Shown in pieces: positions 26,351-36,459 of a DNA stretch of 64,000 bases (positions within the stretch are counted from its first letter, which is position 1; every line of letters begins with the position of its first letter). Both the position numbers and the translations under genes were made by a program. A model generated the notes under the pieces. It made no database searches and was not told the origin of the DNA. It worked only from the letters and a program-made list of their open reading frames with translations. Origin of the DNA: Nitrosospira briensis C-128 (GTDB lineage: Bacteria; Pseudomonadota; Gammaproteobacteria; Burkholderiales; Nitrosomonadaceae); contig NZ_CP012371.1 in the NCBI RefSeq assembly GCF_000619905.2, positions 806,001 to 870,000 of the forward strand, written 5' to 3'.

Positions 26351-28905
26351 CGCATAGCGGCGCGCTTTCCCGCTGGTTGTTGTGGGGCGAATGGCGGGCC
26401 CATCGGTCGCAAGCCGCAGTCGCCGTCGCTGCAATCGCGATTGGGGTGGCGCTCGGGTTTGCGATACATCTGATCAACGCGGCCGCCTTCAATGAATTTT
26501 CGGCCGCCGCCAGAAGTGTTTCCGGGCAATCCGACCTTCAGGTGCGCGGCGCACAAGCCACCTTCGACGAATCGCTTTTCCCGGTTCTGGCGGAATATGA
26601 TGGTGTCGAACTCGCCAATCCGGTGTTGGAGCTCGATGTCGCCATTCCCGGCAATCGCGACGAAAACAAGGGCGCCACCCTGAAAATCCTCGGGCTGGAT
26701 ATTTTCCGCGCCTCGATCATGACGCCGGACCTGATCGGCATCCCGGGTGAAGACAAGCTCTTCGATATCCTGGCAGACGATGCCATCTTCCTGTCTCCTG
26801 CTGCAATGGAATGGCTGGGCGTAAAATTAGGCGATCCACTGAAATTGCGCGTCGGAACCCAAGCTATCACACTACGGGTTGCCGGTGGTTTGACACGGGC
26901 CCGCGCAGGGCAACGGATCGGCGTGATGGATATCGGCGCAGCGCAATGGCGCTTCCAGCGCATCGGCCAGTTATCGCGCATCGAATTGAAACTGGTGCCG
27001 GGTATCGGTCATGCCGCATTCAAGGCAGCGCTTGAACAGGAACTGGAACTGCGCGGACAATTTCTGGTCACGGAACCCGCGGATCAGGAAACCCGTGTTG
27101 CCAATATGTCGCGCGCTTATCGCGTCAATCTGAACATGCTTGCCATGGTGGCGCTATTCACCGGCACATTTCTGGTATTTTCGACGCAGGCGCTTTCGGT
27201 CGTTCGGCGGCGCCACCAATTCGCTCTGTTGCGTGTGCTCGGGCTGACGCGACGGCAACTGCTGGGTCAAATTCTGCTTGAGGGGGGCTCCCTTGGCATC
27301 GTTGGTTCGCTGTTGGGTCTTGCCTTGGGTTACGTAGCGGCTGCTACCGCATTGCACGTTTTTGGCGGAGACCTGGGAAGCGGATTTTTTTCCGGGGTAA
27401 AACCGAGCGTGCATTTTGACCCGGTGGTAGCGACGTTCCTTTTTTTGCTGGGACTCAGCACCACCTTGCTGGGTAGCGCCGCGCCCGCCTGGGAAGCGGC
27501 AACCGCCAAACCGGCGCCGGCGCTGAAATCCGGTAGCGAAGATGCCGCACTCTCGAAGTTGGCTACGTCCTGGCCTGCCCTGGTATGCTTGGCGTTGGCG
27601 GGTGTGCTCACGCAGTTGCCGCCAATTTTCGAACTACCGATCTTTGGTTATCTTGCGGTGGTGCTGTTGCTGATAGGCGGCATTGCGCTCATGCCGCGTC
27701 TGTCGGCATTAATTTTCTCCGCTGTGTTTTCCGCCATAAGCAAACGCACATCCCGAGCCATGCCGTTATTGGCGCTGGCCCGACTGGCCAACGCCCCCAA
27801 TCAGGCCTCTATCGCGCTGGGCGGCGTCCTGGCCAGCTTTACGCTGATGGTATCGATGGCGATCATGGTCGCTAGTTTTCGCGTTTCGGTCGATGACTGG
27901 TTGAAACATATCCTGCCTGCCCAGTTATACGTAAAGACGGCAACGAGCGGAGATACGCGCGGTCTTACTCCAGATGAGATGGCGGCGCTCGCGGCCACGC
28001 CCGGTATCTCTCGTGCGGACTTTTTTCGCTCATCGCAACTGACGCTCGATCCACGCCGGCCCAGCATCGCGCTGATTGCCCGGCCCATTGACGTGGCCGA
28101 TCCCGGCAATACTCTGCCGATGACGGGCGAAGTGGTCGCACCCGCCTTGCTGCCGAAGGATGCGATACCAATCTGGGTATCTGAAGCAATGGTTGATCTA
28201 TACGGCTATACGCCAGGCACACGGGTAACGCTGCCAATAGCGACCTCTCCCCCCGTTTTCGTCGTTGCCGGGGTATGGCGCGATTATGGGCGGCAATTCG
28301 GCGCGATACAGATGCGGCTGGCGGATTACCAGGCGCTGTCCGGGGACAACAAAGTAAATGATGCCGCGCTTTGGCTGCAAGAAGGCGTTACACCTGAGCA
28401 GGCGATTGCATCGATGAAGCGCTTGCCGTTCGGCGATGCGCTGGAATTCTCCGAACCCGGCGAGATACACGCGTCCAGCCTGAAATTTTTCGACCGAAGC
28501 TTTGCGGTAACCTACCTGCTGGAAATGGTTGCCATCGTTATAGGCCTGCTTGGTGTGGCAGCAAGTTTTTCGGCGCAAGCTTTAGCACGCGGCAAGGAAT
28601 TCGGCATGCTGCGCCACATCGGCGCGACCCGCCGGCAGATCCTGGCGATGCTGGCGGTAGAAGGCGGCTTGGTGACTGTGCTGGGCGTTGTGCTCGGCTT
28701 CGCGCTTGGCGGTTGCATCAGCCTCATTCTCGTCTTCATTGTCAATCCTCAATCATTCCACTGGACCATGCAGTTGAGCCTGCCATGGAGAGGATTGCTG
28801 GCGGTAGCTTTCGTATTAACGGCATCGGCCGCTTTGACCGCGCTGCTGTCGGGCCGCCACGCGGTATCAGGCAATGCAATACGTGCAGTAAGGGAGGATT
28901 GGTGA
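26338..28905 (+). CDS. FtsX-like ABC permease
   Basis: An 855-residue permease with two FtsX/MacB core membrane blocks (about 265-390 with extra segments to 460, and 725-845) and an N-terminal anchor (20-42), plus two extracytoplasmic domains (about 45-260 and 510-700). This double-length type serves as a complete permease for an ATPase of the LolD type. Mechanotransmission rather than classic import is likely. It overlaps both neighbours: 13 bp with the ATPase and the ATGA-type junction with the following gene. Confidence 0.9.
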   Translation: MAKLTHSGALSRWLLWGEWRAHRSQAAVAVAAIAIGVALGFAIHLINAAAFNEFSAAARSVSGQSDLQVRGAQATFDESLFPVLAEYDGVELANPVLELDVAIPGNRDENKGATLKILGLDIFRASIMTPDLIGIPGEDKLFDILADDAIFLSPAAMEWLGVKLGDPLKLRVGTQAITLRVAGGLTRARAGQRIGVMDIGAAQWRFQRIGQLSRIELKLVPGIGHAAFKAALEQELELRGQFLVTEPADQETRVANMSRAYRVNLNMLAMVALFTGTFLVFSTQALSVVRRRHQFALLRVLGLTRRQLLGQILLEGGSLGIVGSLLGLALGYVAAATALHVFGGDLGSGFFSGVKPSVHFDPVVATFLFLLGLSTTLLGSAAPAWEAATAKPAPALKSGSEDAALSKLATSWPALVCLALAGVLTQLPPIFELPIFGYLAVVLLLIGGIALMPRLSALIFSAVFSAISKRTSRAMPLLALARLANAPNQASIALGGVLASFTLMVSMAIMVASFRVSVDDWLKHILPAQLYVKTATSGDTRGLTPDEMAALAATPGISRADFFRSSQLTLDPRRPSIALIARPIDVADPGNTLPMTGEVVAPALLPKDAIPIWVSEAMVDLYGYTPGTRVTLPIATSPPVFVVAGVWRDYGRQFGAIQMRLADYQALSGDNKVNDAALWLQEGVTPEQAIASMKRLPFGDALEFSEPGEIHASSLKFFDRSFAVTYLLEMVAIVIGLLGVAASFSAQALARGKEFGMLRHIGATRRQILAMLAVEGGLVTVLGVVLGFALGGCISLILVFIVNPQSFHWTMQLSLPWRGLLAVAFVLTASAALTALLSGRHAVSGNAIRAVREDW

Positions 28906-30068
28906 TGGAAATTTTGAAATGCAGCACTGCCCATATCGGTTCTTCCCGCAAACGGAAATACCGGCTTTTCGGCATCACGAAAGGGTCGGTGCGGGTACTG
29001 AGCATGGTCGTTACGTTATTCATTGCCGGGTTCCTGGCTACACCCACCTCCGCTGAGCCGCCCAGATTTTCCCAGGTTGTCTCGGGCGTGCCCCTCGTTT
29101 TTCCGCGGGATTTCGGCGCACATCCCGACTTCCGCAACGAGTGGTGGTATGCCACAGGCTGGCTGGAAACGCCAGACAAAAAACCGCTTGGCTTCCAGAT
29201 CACGTTTTTCCGCGTGGCAACCGAGCACAACCGGGCCAATCCAAGCCGCTTTGCTCCCAAACAACTCATCATCGCACACGCGGCGTTATCGGATCCTGCG
29301 GTAGGTAAACTGCTACACGACCAGAAAAGCGCGCGCGAGGGCCTCGGCCTGGCTTATACCAAAGAAGGCGATACGGATGTGAAGCTGGGCGATTGGTACA
29401 TGTTGCGCGAGGAAAACGGCCGCTACCAGACGACCATAAAAGCGCGCGACTTCATGCTGCGCTTCTCGCTGACACCCACGCAAAAGCCAATGCTGCAGGA
29501 TGACAACGGCTTTTCACACAAAGGGCCGCTACCGGAACAAGCCAGTTATTATTATAGTGAACCGCAGCTGCAAGTGACGGGAACCGTCACTCACAACGAC
29601 AAGGAGATGGCTGTCAAGGGTATTGCCTGGCTCGACCATGAGTGGTCCACCGCCTATCTCGATCCCAGCGCCGAGGGATGGGATTGGGTAGGTGCCAATC
29701 TCGACGACGGCTCTTCCCTGATGGCATTTCTGATTCGCGGAAAAGACGGTCGTAAAGTATGGTCATATGCGGGAATCCGCGATGCTTCCGGCCACTTTAC
29801 GCGGTTCGAGCCGGACCAGGTAAGCTTTCAGCCGCAGCGTACCTGGCGCTCCCCGCATACGGACGCCGTTTATCCGGTGGAAATGCGAATTCAAACCGGC
29901 TCGACCGTATGGCTGCTGACGCCACTGCAAGACGACCAGGAGCTCGATTCCCGGCAATCGACGGGTGCGGTTTATTGGGAAGGCGCGGTCACGGTAAGCC
30001 GCGATGGCAAACCCGCGGGCCGCGGTTATTTTGAAATGACCGGGTATGTGGAATCGCTAAAGCTGTGA
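28905..30068 (+). CDS. AttH/carotenoid 1,2-hydratase-like lipocalin protein
   Basis: A 387-residue exported protein starting at 28905 in the TGATG overlap with the permease stop; an in-frame codon further up at 28713 is unlikely. A signal/anchor lies at about 29-50 (VLSMVVTLFIAGFLATPTSA). The body is the two-lipocalin CrtC/AttH fold: DFGAHPDFRNEWWYATGWL near the front and later GIAWLDHEWSTAYL and WDWVGANLDDGSSLMAF. In the ABC context it is expected to be the AttH-type periplasmic component handling a lipophilic compound; no carotenoid genes are nearby. Confidence 0.88.
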   Translation: MEILKCSTAHIGSSRKRKYRLFGITKGSVRVLSMVVTLFIAGFLATPTSAEPPRFSQVVSGVPLVFPRDFGAHPDFRNEWWYATGWLETPDKKPLGFQITFFRVATEHNRANPSRFAPKQLIIAHAALSDPAVGKLLHDQKSAREGLGLAYTKEGDTDVKLGDWYMLREENGRYQTTIKARDFMLRFSLTPTQKPMLQDDNGFSHKGPLPEQASYYYSEPQLQVTGTVTHNDKEMAVKGIAWLDHEWSTAYLDPSAEGWDWVGANLDDGSSLMAFLIRGKDGRKVWSYAGIRDASGHFTRFEPDQVSFQPQRTWRSPHTDAVYPVEMRIQTGSTVWLLTPLQDDQELDSRQSTGAVYWEGAVTVSRDGKPAGRGYFEMTGYVESLKL

Positions 30069-30102
30069 GTATAGCTACGAATATAATCAAACCAGATGCT
30101 GA

Positions 30103-31563
30103 TCAAGTCAGGTGCGCAACCGTTGTTTCCAGCACATGGATGAACTGGCCCGGAGAAACGCCCAGCCCTATCAGAAGTAATGCCAGCAACGCCAGTGTTA
30201 CACTTTCCGCAAGCGAAGCCGGTACCGCGGGCGTGCCTGGTCCAGAGGCTGCCTCCGGGCCATATGCGCACATGACTGCAATGATGCGCAAATAGTAGTA
30301 CAGCCCCATTGCGCTGCCAACCACAAGAACGATGACGAGCAGCCACAAGGATTCACCGATGGCGGCTGCAAGTACGTAGAACTTGCCAATGAACCCCATT
30401 GTCAGCGGAATACCTGCAAGTGACAGCAGCATGGCGGTAAGTACGCCCGCGAGCCAAGGCCTGCGCCAGAACAAGCCGGCGTAGTCGGTAAGCATATCGC
30501 TGTCCTTTTCCGGCGTCCCCCTGGACAATACCGTAACAACGCCGAAAGCACCCAGCATCGTAATGAAATAAGCGGCCAGGTAGTATGCCACTGCCTCGAC
30601 CGCCATCGCGCCGAACGCCAGGAACCCGACCAGCAGATAGCCAAGCTGTGCGATAGATGAATAGGCAAGAATTCGCTTGATATTATCCTGGCGCAACGCG
30701 AGCAGGTTTCCTGCCAATATCGTAACGATTGCGACGAGGCTCAACGCCATCACGACCGATTGCGACTGGTGTGCGTCCGCCGTGACGAAATAACGTAGCA
30801 GCATCGCAAGCATGGCGCCTTTCGAAACCGTTGCAATGAACGCGGATATCGGTGCAGGCGCGCCTTCATACACGTCTGGCGTCCACATATGGAATGGCAC
30901 CAGCGCGAGCTTGAATCCGGCGCCGACCAGGATCAGCGCAAGCCCGGCAAGTCCATAAGCGTCGAGCCCTTGCGCAAAGACGGCAGGCAGGGCGCCAATC
31001 CGCGCGAACTGCATCGTACCCAGTTGCGCATAGATCAACGCCATGCCGAACAGCAGGAATGCCGAGGAAAAGCCTGCCAGAATCAGGTATTTAATGCCTG
31101 CTTCGAGTGGACGCTCGGCGCTTCGGGGGTAGGCTATCAGCGCAAAAAGCGAAACGCTGAGCAACTCCAACCCGAGCAGAAGTGAGGCGAAATGGCTGCT
31201 CGCCACCAGCACCACACCGCCGAGCGCAGCCAGCAGCAGCAGGATATAAAGCGCTTCATGGTGGCTTTCCCGGCCGCCGAAATAGCGATAGCAGAGAACA
31301 GTGACGACAAAGGTCGCAGCAAAGATGAGGCCCATGTAGAAGAGCGCGTAGTTATCCAAGATCAGCAGCGGGGTAACCTGACGCGGCCCGAAACTTGCCG
31401 CCAAAGGCAACGCCGCAAGGGAGATGATCAGCCCGAGCAGCGTCAGCACCATCACCGGCTGTGAACGGCGATAAAAACCAGCGACGAGCATCCCCGACAC
31501 CGCACTTGCCGCAACAATGATGAGCGGCAGCAAGACTAGCAGATCGGAGTGCGTCAGGATCAT
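30103..31563 (-). CDS. nuoN: Complex I subunit NuoN
   Basis: A 486-residue antiporter-like membrane subunit, the last gene of the operon, close to the E. coli length. About 14 membrane helices; the conserved segments TPDVYEGAPAPISAF and ILAYSSIAQLGYLLVGF are visible. It pumps protons in the membrane arm. Its start overlaps the nuoM stop by ATGA (31560-31563). It is convergent with the attH-like gene 34 bp away, and no T-rich terminator is evident in the gap. Confidence 0.96.
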   Translation of the reverse strand: MILTHSDLLVLLPLIIVAASAVSGMLVAGFYRRSQPVMVLTLLGLIISLAALPLAASFGPRQVTPLLILDNYALFYMGLIFAATFVVTVLCYRYFGGRESHHEALYILLLLAALGGVVLVASSHFASLLLGLELLSVSLFALIAYPRSAERPLEAGIKYLILAGFSSAFLLFGMALIYAQLGTMQFARIGALPAVFAQGLDAYGLAGLALILVGAGFKLALVPFHMWTPDVYEGAPAPISAFIATVSKGAMLAMLLRYFVTADAHQSQSVVMALSLVAIVTILAGNLLALRQDNIKRILAYSSIAQLGYLLVGFLAFGAMAVEAVAYYLAAYFITMLGAFGVVTVLSRGTPEKDSDMLTDYAGLFWRRPWLAGVLTAMLLSLAGIPLTMGFIGKFYVLAAAIGESLWLLVIVLVVGSAMGLYYYLRIIAVMCAYGPEAASGPGTPAVPASLAESVTLALLALLLIGLGVSPGQFIHVLETTVAHLT

Positions 31564-33065
31564 TCGGCACCCGAGTGATATTGCCCCGTCGCAATGTTCC
31601 GCGGACCATCAATGGCGAGCGCTGCCGTATCAAGCACCGGTTGCGGGTACAGCCCCAGCCATAGGGTTATGGCCGCCATTGAATACAGGGTCGCCATTTC
31701 CCGGCCTGATAGATCATGTAGTTGCCAACCATGCGTATTCTCGCCATGAAAAATTTTCTGCACGAGCGCAAGCCCATACACGACACTGGTTACGAATGCC
31801 ACGGCCGCAACGGACGCCAGCACGCTGTTGACGCGGGATAATCCCATCAGTACCAGGAATTCCCCGACGAAATTACCCATTCCCGGCAGCCCAAGCGCGG
31901 CAATGGCAAAAAACAATCCCATTGCCGCCAGGCGCGGCATGACGCCCCACACGCCTCCAAAGCGACGCATATCGCGTGTGTGGGTCCGTTCCTGCAAAAT
32001 GCCAGCAATTACAAACAGTGCTCCCGTACTGATGCCGTGCGCGATCATTTGCATCACGGCCCCCCCAAGCGACCAAGGATTCCAGGCGAATATCCCGACC
32101 ACCGCAAAACCCAGGTGACTCACGCTGGTGTAGGCCACGAGGCGCTTGAAATCTGTCTGGGCGAACGCCAGGAAAGCCCCGTAGAGAATTCCGATTGCTC
32201 CCAACGCCATCGCCACCGGGGCAAAATACCCCGCCGCCTGGGGAAATAGCGGAACAACGAAGCGCAATAGCCCGTAGGCTCCGGTTTTCAGTAGCACACC
32301 TGCAAGAATCACGCTTCCTGCTGTCGGCGCCTCGGTATGTGCGTCCGGCAGCCAGGTGTGAAATGGCACGATGGGCGTCTTGACTGCGAACGCAATGAAA
32401 AAGCCGAGCATGATCCACAGCTCGGTGGAGGGAGACATGGCCGTATTCAACAGCTCGAAATAATCAAATGTCAGGACCCCAGTGCTGCCGTAGTGGATGA
32501 ATACCAGCGCAAGAATTGCCACCAGCATGAACAGACCGCTCCCCTCGGTGAAAATGAAGAACTTGATCGATGCATACTGCCGCTTCTCATGGCCCCAGAT
32601 CGCAATCATGAAATACATCGGCACCAGCATCAGCTCCCAGAAGAAGAAAAACAGGAACAGGTCCAGCGCAAGGAATACGCCGACCGCCCCTGCCAAAGTC
32701 CATAGCAGGTTGAAGTAAAAGAACCCGGCACGCTCCTGGATTTCCGTCCAGGAACATGCCACCGATACCACCCCCAGAAAAGCGGTCAGCACGACCAGGA
32801 TGAGGCTTATTCCATCCATGGCCAGATGAAAGCTCACTCCGAAACGCGGAATCCACTCCGCCCTGATCTCGGCAAGCCACCCTCCGTGAGCGGGAAGAGC
32901 CATAGCGCTGGCAGACTGCAGCCAAAGCCATATAGTCAATACGAGCTCGATGCCCGCCGTAGCCAGCGCAACCCACTTTGCAGAGCCTGGGTGCCAGCTG
33001 CGTTCAACCACCCATGACAGCACACCGCCGGCCACCAGGATGAAAATTAATGTGAAGAGAATCAT
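31560..33065 (-). CDS. nuoM: Complex I subunit NuoM
   Basis: A 501-residue antiporter-like proton-pumping subunit. Start at 33065 within the ATGA overlap with nuoL (33062-33065); the longer open frame upstream is a shadow of nuoL. Key segments are present: PFHTWLPDAHTEAPTAGSV and VAYTSVSHLGFAVVG, and FFFFWELMLVPMYF around the lysine/glutamate pump region. The length matches E. coli (509). Confidence 0.96.
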   Translation of the reverse strand: MILFTLIFILVAGGVLSWVVERSWHPGSAKWVALATAGIELVLTIWLWLQSASAMALPAHGGWLAEIRAEWIPRFGVSFHLAMDGISLILVVLTAFLGVVSVACSWTEIQERAGFFYFNLLWTLAGAVGVFLALDLFLFFFFWELMLVPMYFMIAIWGHEKRQYASIKFFIFTEGSGLFMLVAILALVFIHYGSTGVLTFDYFELLNTAMSPSTELWIMLGFFIAFAVKTPIVPFHTWLPDAHTEAPTAGSVILAGVLLKTGAYGLLRFVVPLFPQAAGYFAPVAMALGAIGILYGAFLAFAQTDFKRLVAYTSVSHLGFAVVGIFAWNPWSLGGAVMQMIAHGISTGALFVIAGILQERTHTRDMRRFGGVWGVMPRLAAMGLFFAIAALGLPGMGNFVGEFLVLMGLSRVNSVLASVAAVAFVTSVVYGLALVQKIFHGENTHGWQLHDLSGREMATLYSMAAITLWLGLYPQPVLDTAALAIDGPRNIATGQYHSGAE

Positions 33066-35035
33066 GCGAATATCCCGATGAATATAATACCGATCGATCC
33101 GGCGGCAATCGCCGCCGCATAGCGGCGTACCTGTCCGCTTTGCGTTGCACTCAAGGCGCGATAGAGAAACAGGCAAAGCTCGGCCAGGCCGCTGTAGATA
33201 TAGTCGATCACGTCGTGCCGATCGACCTTCTGGAGCCACCTCAGTGTGAATGAAATCGCCATTTTGTAGATATTGTCGATCACGTCGTGCCGATCGGCGT
33301 ACGCGAGCCAGAGATAGGGCCAGACGAACAGGAACTCGTAAAACCAGTCGAAACCCCAGCCAAAATGCCAGAACTTCCGGATCCTTGCCAATGCCGGGAT
33401 CAGCATCAGTCCATGGAGAAAGGCGGGATATCTCAGAAACAACAGGTACGCCAACGCGATGCTGCCAAGAGAGGCAGCAATTGCGAGCAGTTCCAGAATG
33501 GTTTCGTCATTTTTACCGTCATGAACGACCCGAGCCGGCGGCAAGGCATGCTGAACAAAATCGGAAAACAGCGTTAAATTGCCGAGAAAAGGTGGAGTTT
33601 CAATCCATCCACCAACTAGAGAGAGTGCGGCAAGAACTATAAGCGGTATAGTTATGCGCAGCCCTGGCCGTCTGGTATCGGGGGGCGTCGCAGCCCTCGC
33701 TTCGCCAAAAAAGACGAGAAACACCACGCGAAAGATGTAGAGGCCAGTCAATATTGCACCTCCCCATCCCGCAGCCCATAACCATGGATTCCCTCCTGCT
33801 GACGACCAGGCCTGCCAAAGAATCAGGTCCTTGCTGTAGAAGCCCGCAGTAACGAGCGGTAGCGCCGCGAGCGATGCACTGCCAATCAGAAAAGTCCAGA
33901 ATGCAACGGGAAGTTTTTTCCTGAGCCCACCCATCCGGAAAATATCATGTTCCTCGTGCAGGCTCATGATGACCACACCTGCGCTCAGGAACAGCAGAGC
34001 CTTGAAGAAGGCGTGAGTCATCAGGTGAAAGATGGCTGCCGACCAGGCGCCCACCCCTAGCGCGAGGAACATATAGCCGATCTGGCTGATGGTCGAATAC
34101 GCGAGCACGCGCTTGATGTCTTTTTGGGCAAGTGCACTGAACCCCGCCAGCAGCAGGGTAAGAGCGCCTATTACTGCTACCGCCAGTTGTACGGGTGGCG
34201 CAAGCGAAAAGAGCACATGCGTGCGGGCGATCAGATAGACGCCTGCCGTTACCATCGTCGCAGCATGCATCAGCGCGCTCACCGGCGTGGGGCCGGCCAT
34301 TGCGTCAGGCAGCCAGACCTGTAGCGGGAACTGGGCAGATTTGCCCACCGCACCGCCAAGCAGAAGCGCTGCAGCGAGAATAGCGAGTTCCGACCCCTCC
34401 GGCCACTGCTGCATCACACGCTGCATCAACGGTTGGATATCAAGGGTGCCCAGATGCGTGAACAGCAGAAAAAGGCCGAGCGCCATAGCGGTATCGCCAA
34501 TACGGGTCACGATAAATGCCTTGCGCGCCGCGCGCCCATTGGCGGGGTCCCGATACCAGAATCCGATGAGCAGGTAACTGCAAAGTCCCACCCCTTCCCA
34601 GCCAAGGTAAAGAAACAGTAGATTGTCGGCAAGAACCAGGATACACATCGAACCGACAAAGAGATTCATGTAGGCGAAAAAGCGCGCATAGCCGTCATCA
34701 CCAATCATGAATTCCGTCGAATAGAGGTGGATCAGGAAACTGATGACAGTCACGACCAGGACCATTACCAGTGATAACGCGTCGAGATAAAAGCCGATCC
34801 CTGGCGAGAAACCGGCCACAGCAATCCAGGTCCATGCTTCCTGCCGAAAGACAAAGCCCGGCGGTGGCGCAGCGATGAAGTCTATCCCGATCAGGATGGC
34901 GATGAGTGCCGGGAGAGCCACCGAGCTCGTCCCAATTACCGCAATACTGCGATGTCCCAGATATCGTCCGCTGAGCGCCAGCACCAGGAAGCCGGCCAGA
35001 GGCAGCGTGGGAATAAGCCAGAGCAGGGACAACAT
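33062..35035 (-). CDS. nuoL: Complex I subunit NuoL
   Basis: A 657-residue subunit, longer than E. coli NuoL (613). It contains LGWEGVGLCSYLLIGFWY, PLQVWLPDAMAGPTPVSAL and VLAYSTISQIGYMFLALG, and a long lateral helix in its C-terminal part. The extra length includes an in-frame 24-residue duplication near the C-terminus: ADRHDVIDNIYKM and VDRHDVIDYIYSG (DNA at 33193-33296). The start at 35035 lies just after the nuoK stop. Confidence 0.95.
   Translation of the reverse strand: MLSLLWLIPTLPLAGFLVLALSGRYLGHRSIAVIGTSSVALPALIAILIGIDFIAAPPPGFVFRQEAWTWIAVAGFSPGIGFYLDALSLVMVLVVTVISFLIHLYSTEFMIGDDGYARFFAYMNLFVGSMCILVLADNLLFLYLGWEGVGLCSYLLIGFWYRDPANGRAARKAFIVTRIGDTAMALGLFLLFTHLGTLDIQPLMQRVMQQWPEGSELAILAAALLLGGAVGKSAQFPLQVWLPDAMAGPTPVSALMHAATMVTAGVYLIARTHVLFSLAPPVQLAVAVIGALTLLLAGFSALAQKDIKRVLAYSTISQIGYMFLALGVGAWSAAIFHLMTHAFFKALLFLSAGVVIMSLHEEHDIFRMGGLRKKLPVAFWTFLIGSASLAALPLVTAGFYSKDLILWQAWSSAGGNPWLWAAGWGGAILTGLYIFRVVFLVFFGEARAATPPDTRRPGLRITIPLIVLAALSLVGGWIETPPFLGNLTLFSDFVQHALPPARVVHDGKNDETILELLAIAASLGSIALAYLLFLRYPAFLHGLMLIPALARIRKFWHFGWGFDWFYEFLFVWPYLWLAYADRHDVIDNIYKMAISFTLRWLQKVDRHDVIDYIYSGLAELCLFLYRALSATQSGQVRRYAAAIAAGSIGIIFIGIFA
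33193..33296. repeat. In-frame duplication in nuoL
   Basis: A 32-bp stretch at 33193-33224 recurs at 33265-33296 with one mismatch; the period is 72 bp (24 codons). It repeats the DRHDVID.IY segment in the C-terminal lateral helix region of NuoL. The sequence between the units and after the second is only partly similar, so the duplication is not fresh. Confidence 0.8.
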
Positions 35036-35036
35036 G

Positions 35037-35369
35037 TTATCCCCGCATCTTGCTCACCGCGTCGGCATCCAGGGTCTGGAAGCGGCGATGGAGCAACAGC
35101 AGCAGTGCGAGGCCGACCGAGACTTCCACCGCTGCCACCGCGAGGATGAAGATGAGCATCACCTGGCCATCGGCCTGCTCCCACCGCGCACCGGCAACCA
35201 CGAAGGCAAGCCCGGCCGCATTGAGCATGATCTCGATCGACATCAGGATGAAAATCAGGTTGCGCCGCACCAAGACACCGATCACCCCCAATGCGAACAG
35301 GATTGCCGCCAGCATCAACCCGTGATGCATGGGGATCGCGGCAATGGCCTCAGCCGTTCTCATGGTCAT
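35037..35369 (-). CDS. nuoK: Complex I subunit NuoK
   Basis: A 110-residue membrane subunit with three helices and the conserved Glu in helix 2 ([13 protein letters not shown]). The tail ...[10 protein letters not shown] closely follows E. coli NuoK. It overlaps nuoJ by 20 bp; a shorter start at Met14 (MHHGLML, 35330) is possible and is nearer the E. coli N-terminus. Confidence 0.95.
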   Translation of the reverse strand: MTMRTAEAIAAIPMHHGLMLAAILFALGVIGVLVRRNLIFILMSIEIMLNAAGLAFVVAGARWEQADGQVMLIFILAVAAVEVSVGLALLLLLHRRFQTLDADAVSKMRG

Positions 35370-35874
35370 GCCCGTTCCCGCGCCGGCCTTCGTACCATCC
35401 CAGATGACACGCTCCTACCAATCCTGCCAGCAGCAGCAGTGAAGCCAGTTCAACCCCCAGAAGATAGGGACCGAAAAGGATGATGCCGACCGCCTTCGCG
35501 TCTACCACGGCAGCGCTGGCGGGCGTGCTGCCGTCTTGCATGAGGATATAAAGCAGCTCGGCCAGCAGCAGCGCCGCCAAGACAGCGGGTCCCGCCCACA
35601 TGCCGGGGTTCAGCCAGTCTCTCTCTTTTGCCGCAGCCGTTTTGCCGAGGTTGAGCATCATCATGACAAACACGAACAGCACCATGATCGCACCTGCGTA
35701 AATGATGACTTCCAGCGCGGCCGCAAAGGGTGCGCCCAGCACATAGAATACGATTGCCACGGCAAGCAGGGAGACGATCAGGTAGAGCAGCGCATGCACG
35801 GCGCTCAAGCGGACGATGACCATCAGCGTGGCCGCAATGGCGATGGCCCCAGAAAGATAAAATGTGAATTCCAT
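35350..35874 (-). CDS. nuoJ: Complex I subunit NuoJ
   Basis: A 174-residue subunit with five membrane helices, including the conserved [19 protein letters not shown] helix that forms part of the proton channel. E. coli NuoJ is 184 residues. It lies 32 nt past nuoI and overlaps nuoK. Confidence 0.95.
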   Translation of the reverse strand: MEFTFYLSGAIAIAATLMVIVRLSAVHALLYLIVSLLAVAIVFYVLGAPFAAALEVIIYAGAIMVLFVFVMMMLNLGKTAAAKERDWLNPGMWAGPAVLAALLLAELLYILMQDGSTPASAAVVDAKAVGIILFGPYLLGVELASLLLLAGLVGACHLGWYEGRRGNGHDHENG

Positions 35875-35906
35875 GGTGCCTCCGTACTTCTCATTCTGTT
35901 TCGGAA

Positions 35907-36422
35907 TCAGGGCAGCAGGCGATGCAGATCCACGGGGGGCGCCTCGTTCTCGGCCTCGCCCTTGTCCTTGTCCTTGATCGCAAGGCCCGCCACTCGGTAG
36001 AAGTTATAGCCGGGGTATTTTCCAGTGCCATCGATCAACAGATCCTCTTTTTCGTACACCAGGTTTTTCCGGTCGTATTCGCCCATTTCAAAATCCGGGG
36101 TAAGCTGGATTGCATCGGTGGGACACGCTTCCTCGCAGTAGCCGCAGAAAATGCAGCGTGAAAAATTGATGCGGAAAAATGACGGGTAACGCCGGCCATA
36201 TTCATCTTCCGTTGCCTGGAGTGCGATGCAGTCCACCGGACACGCCGCGGCGCAGAGATAGCAGGCCACACAACGTTCTTCTCCGTCAGGGTCGCGGCTC
36301 AGGATGATGCGCCCGCGCCAACGTGGCGGAATAACAGGCTTTTCGTCCGGGTACTGGATCGTTACCCGGCGCCGGAACATGTGCAGAAAGATCGTCCACA
36401 TCGTTTTCAGAGAATTCCACAT
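35907..36422 (-). CDS. nuoI: Complex I subunit NuoI (2 x 4Fe-4S)
   Basis: A 171-residue peripheral ferredoxin-like subunit carrying clusters N6a and N6b. Ligands: Cys51, 54, 57, 61 ([14 protein letters not shown]) and Cys90, 93, 96, 100 ([12 protein letters not shown]). The C-terminal [10 protein letters not shown] and [11 protein letters not shown] segments match E. coli NuoI closely and are unlike the shorter betaproteobacterial type. Spaced 37 bp after nuoH. Confidence 0.97.
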   Translation of the reverse strand: MWNSLKTMWTIFLHMFRRRVTIQYPDEKPVIPPRWRGRIILSRDPDGEERCVACYLCAAACPVDCIALQATEDEYGRRYPSFFRINFSRCIFCGYCEEACPTDAIQLTPDFEMGEYDRKNLVYEKEDLLIDGTGKYPGYNFYRVAGLAIKDKDKGEAENEAPPVDLHRLLP

Positions 36423-36459
36423 GTCATTTTTCTCCTCAAGTCACAGTCCACCGGCACTC

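Noticed and set aside
28905-30068. Carotenoid 1,2-hydratase in a pigment pathway
   Set aside because: No carotenoid or photosynthesis genes; ABC ATPase and FtsX permease neighbours point to AttH-type.
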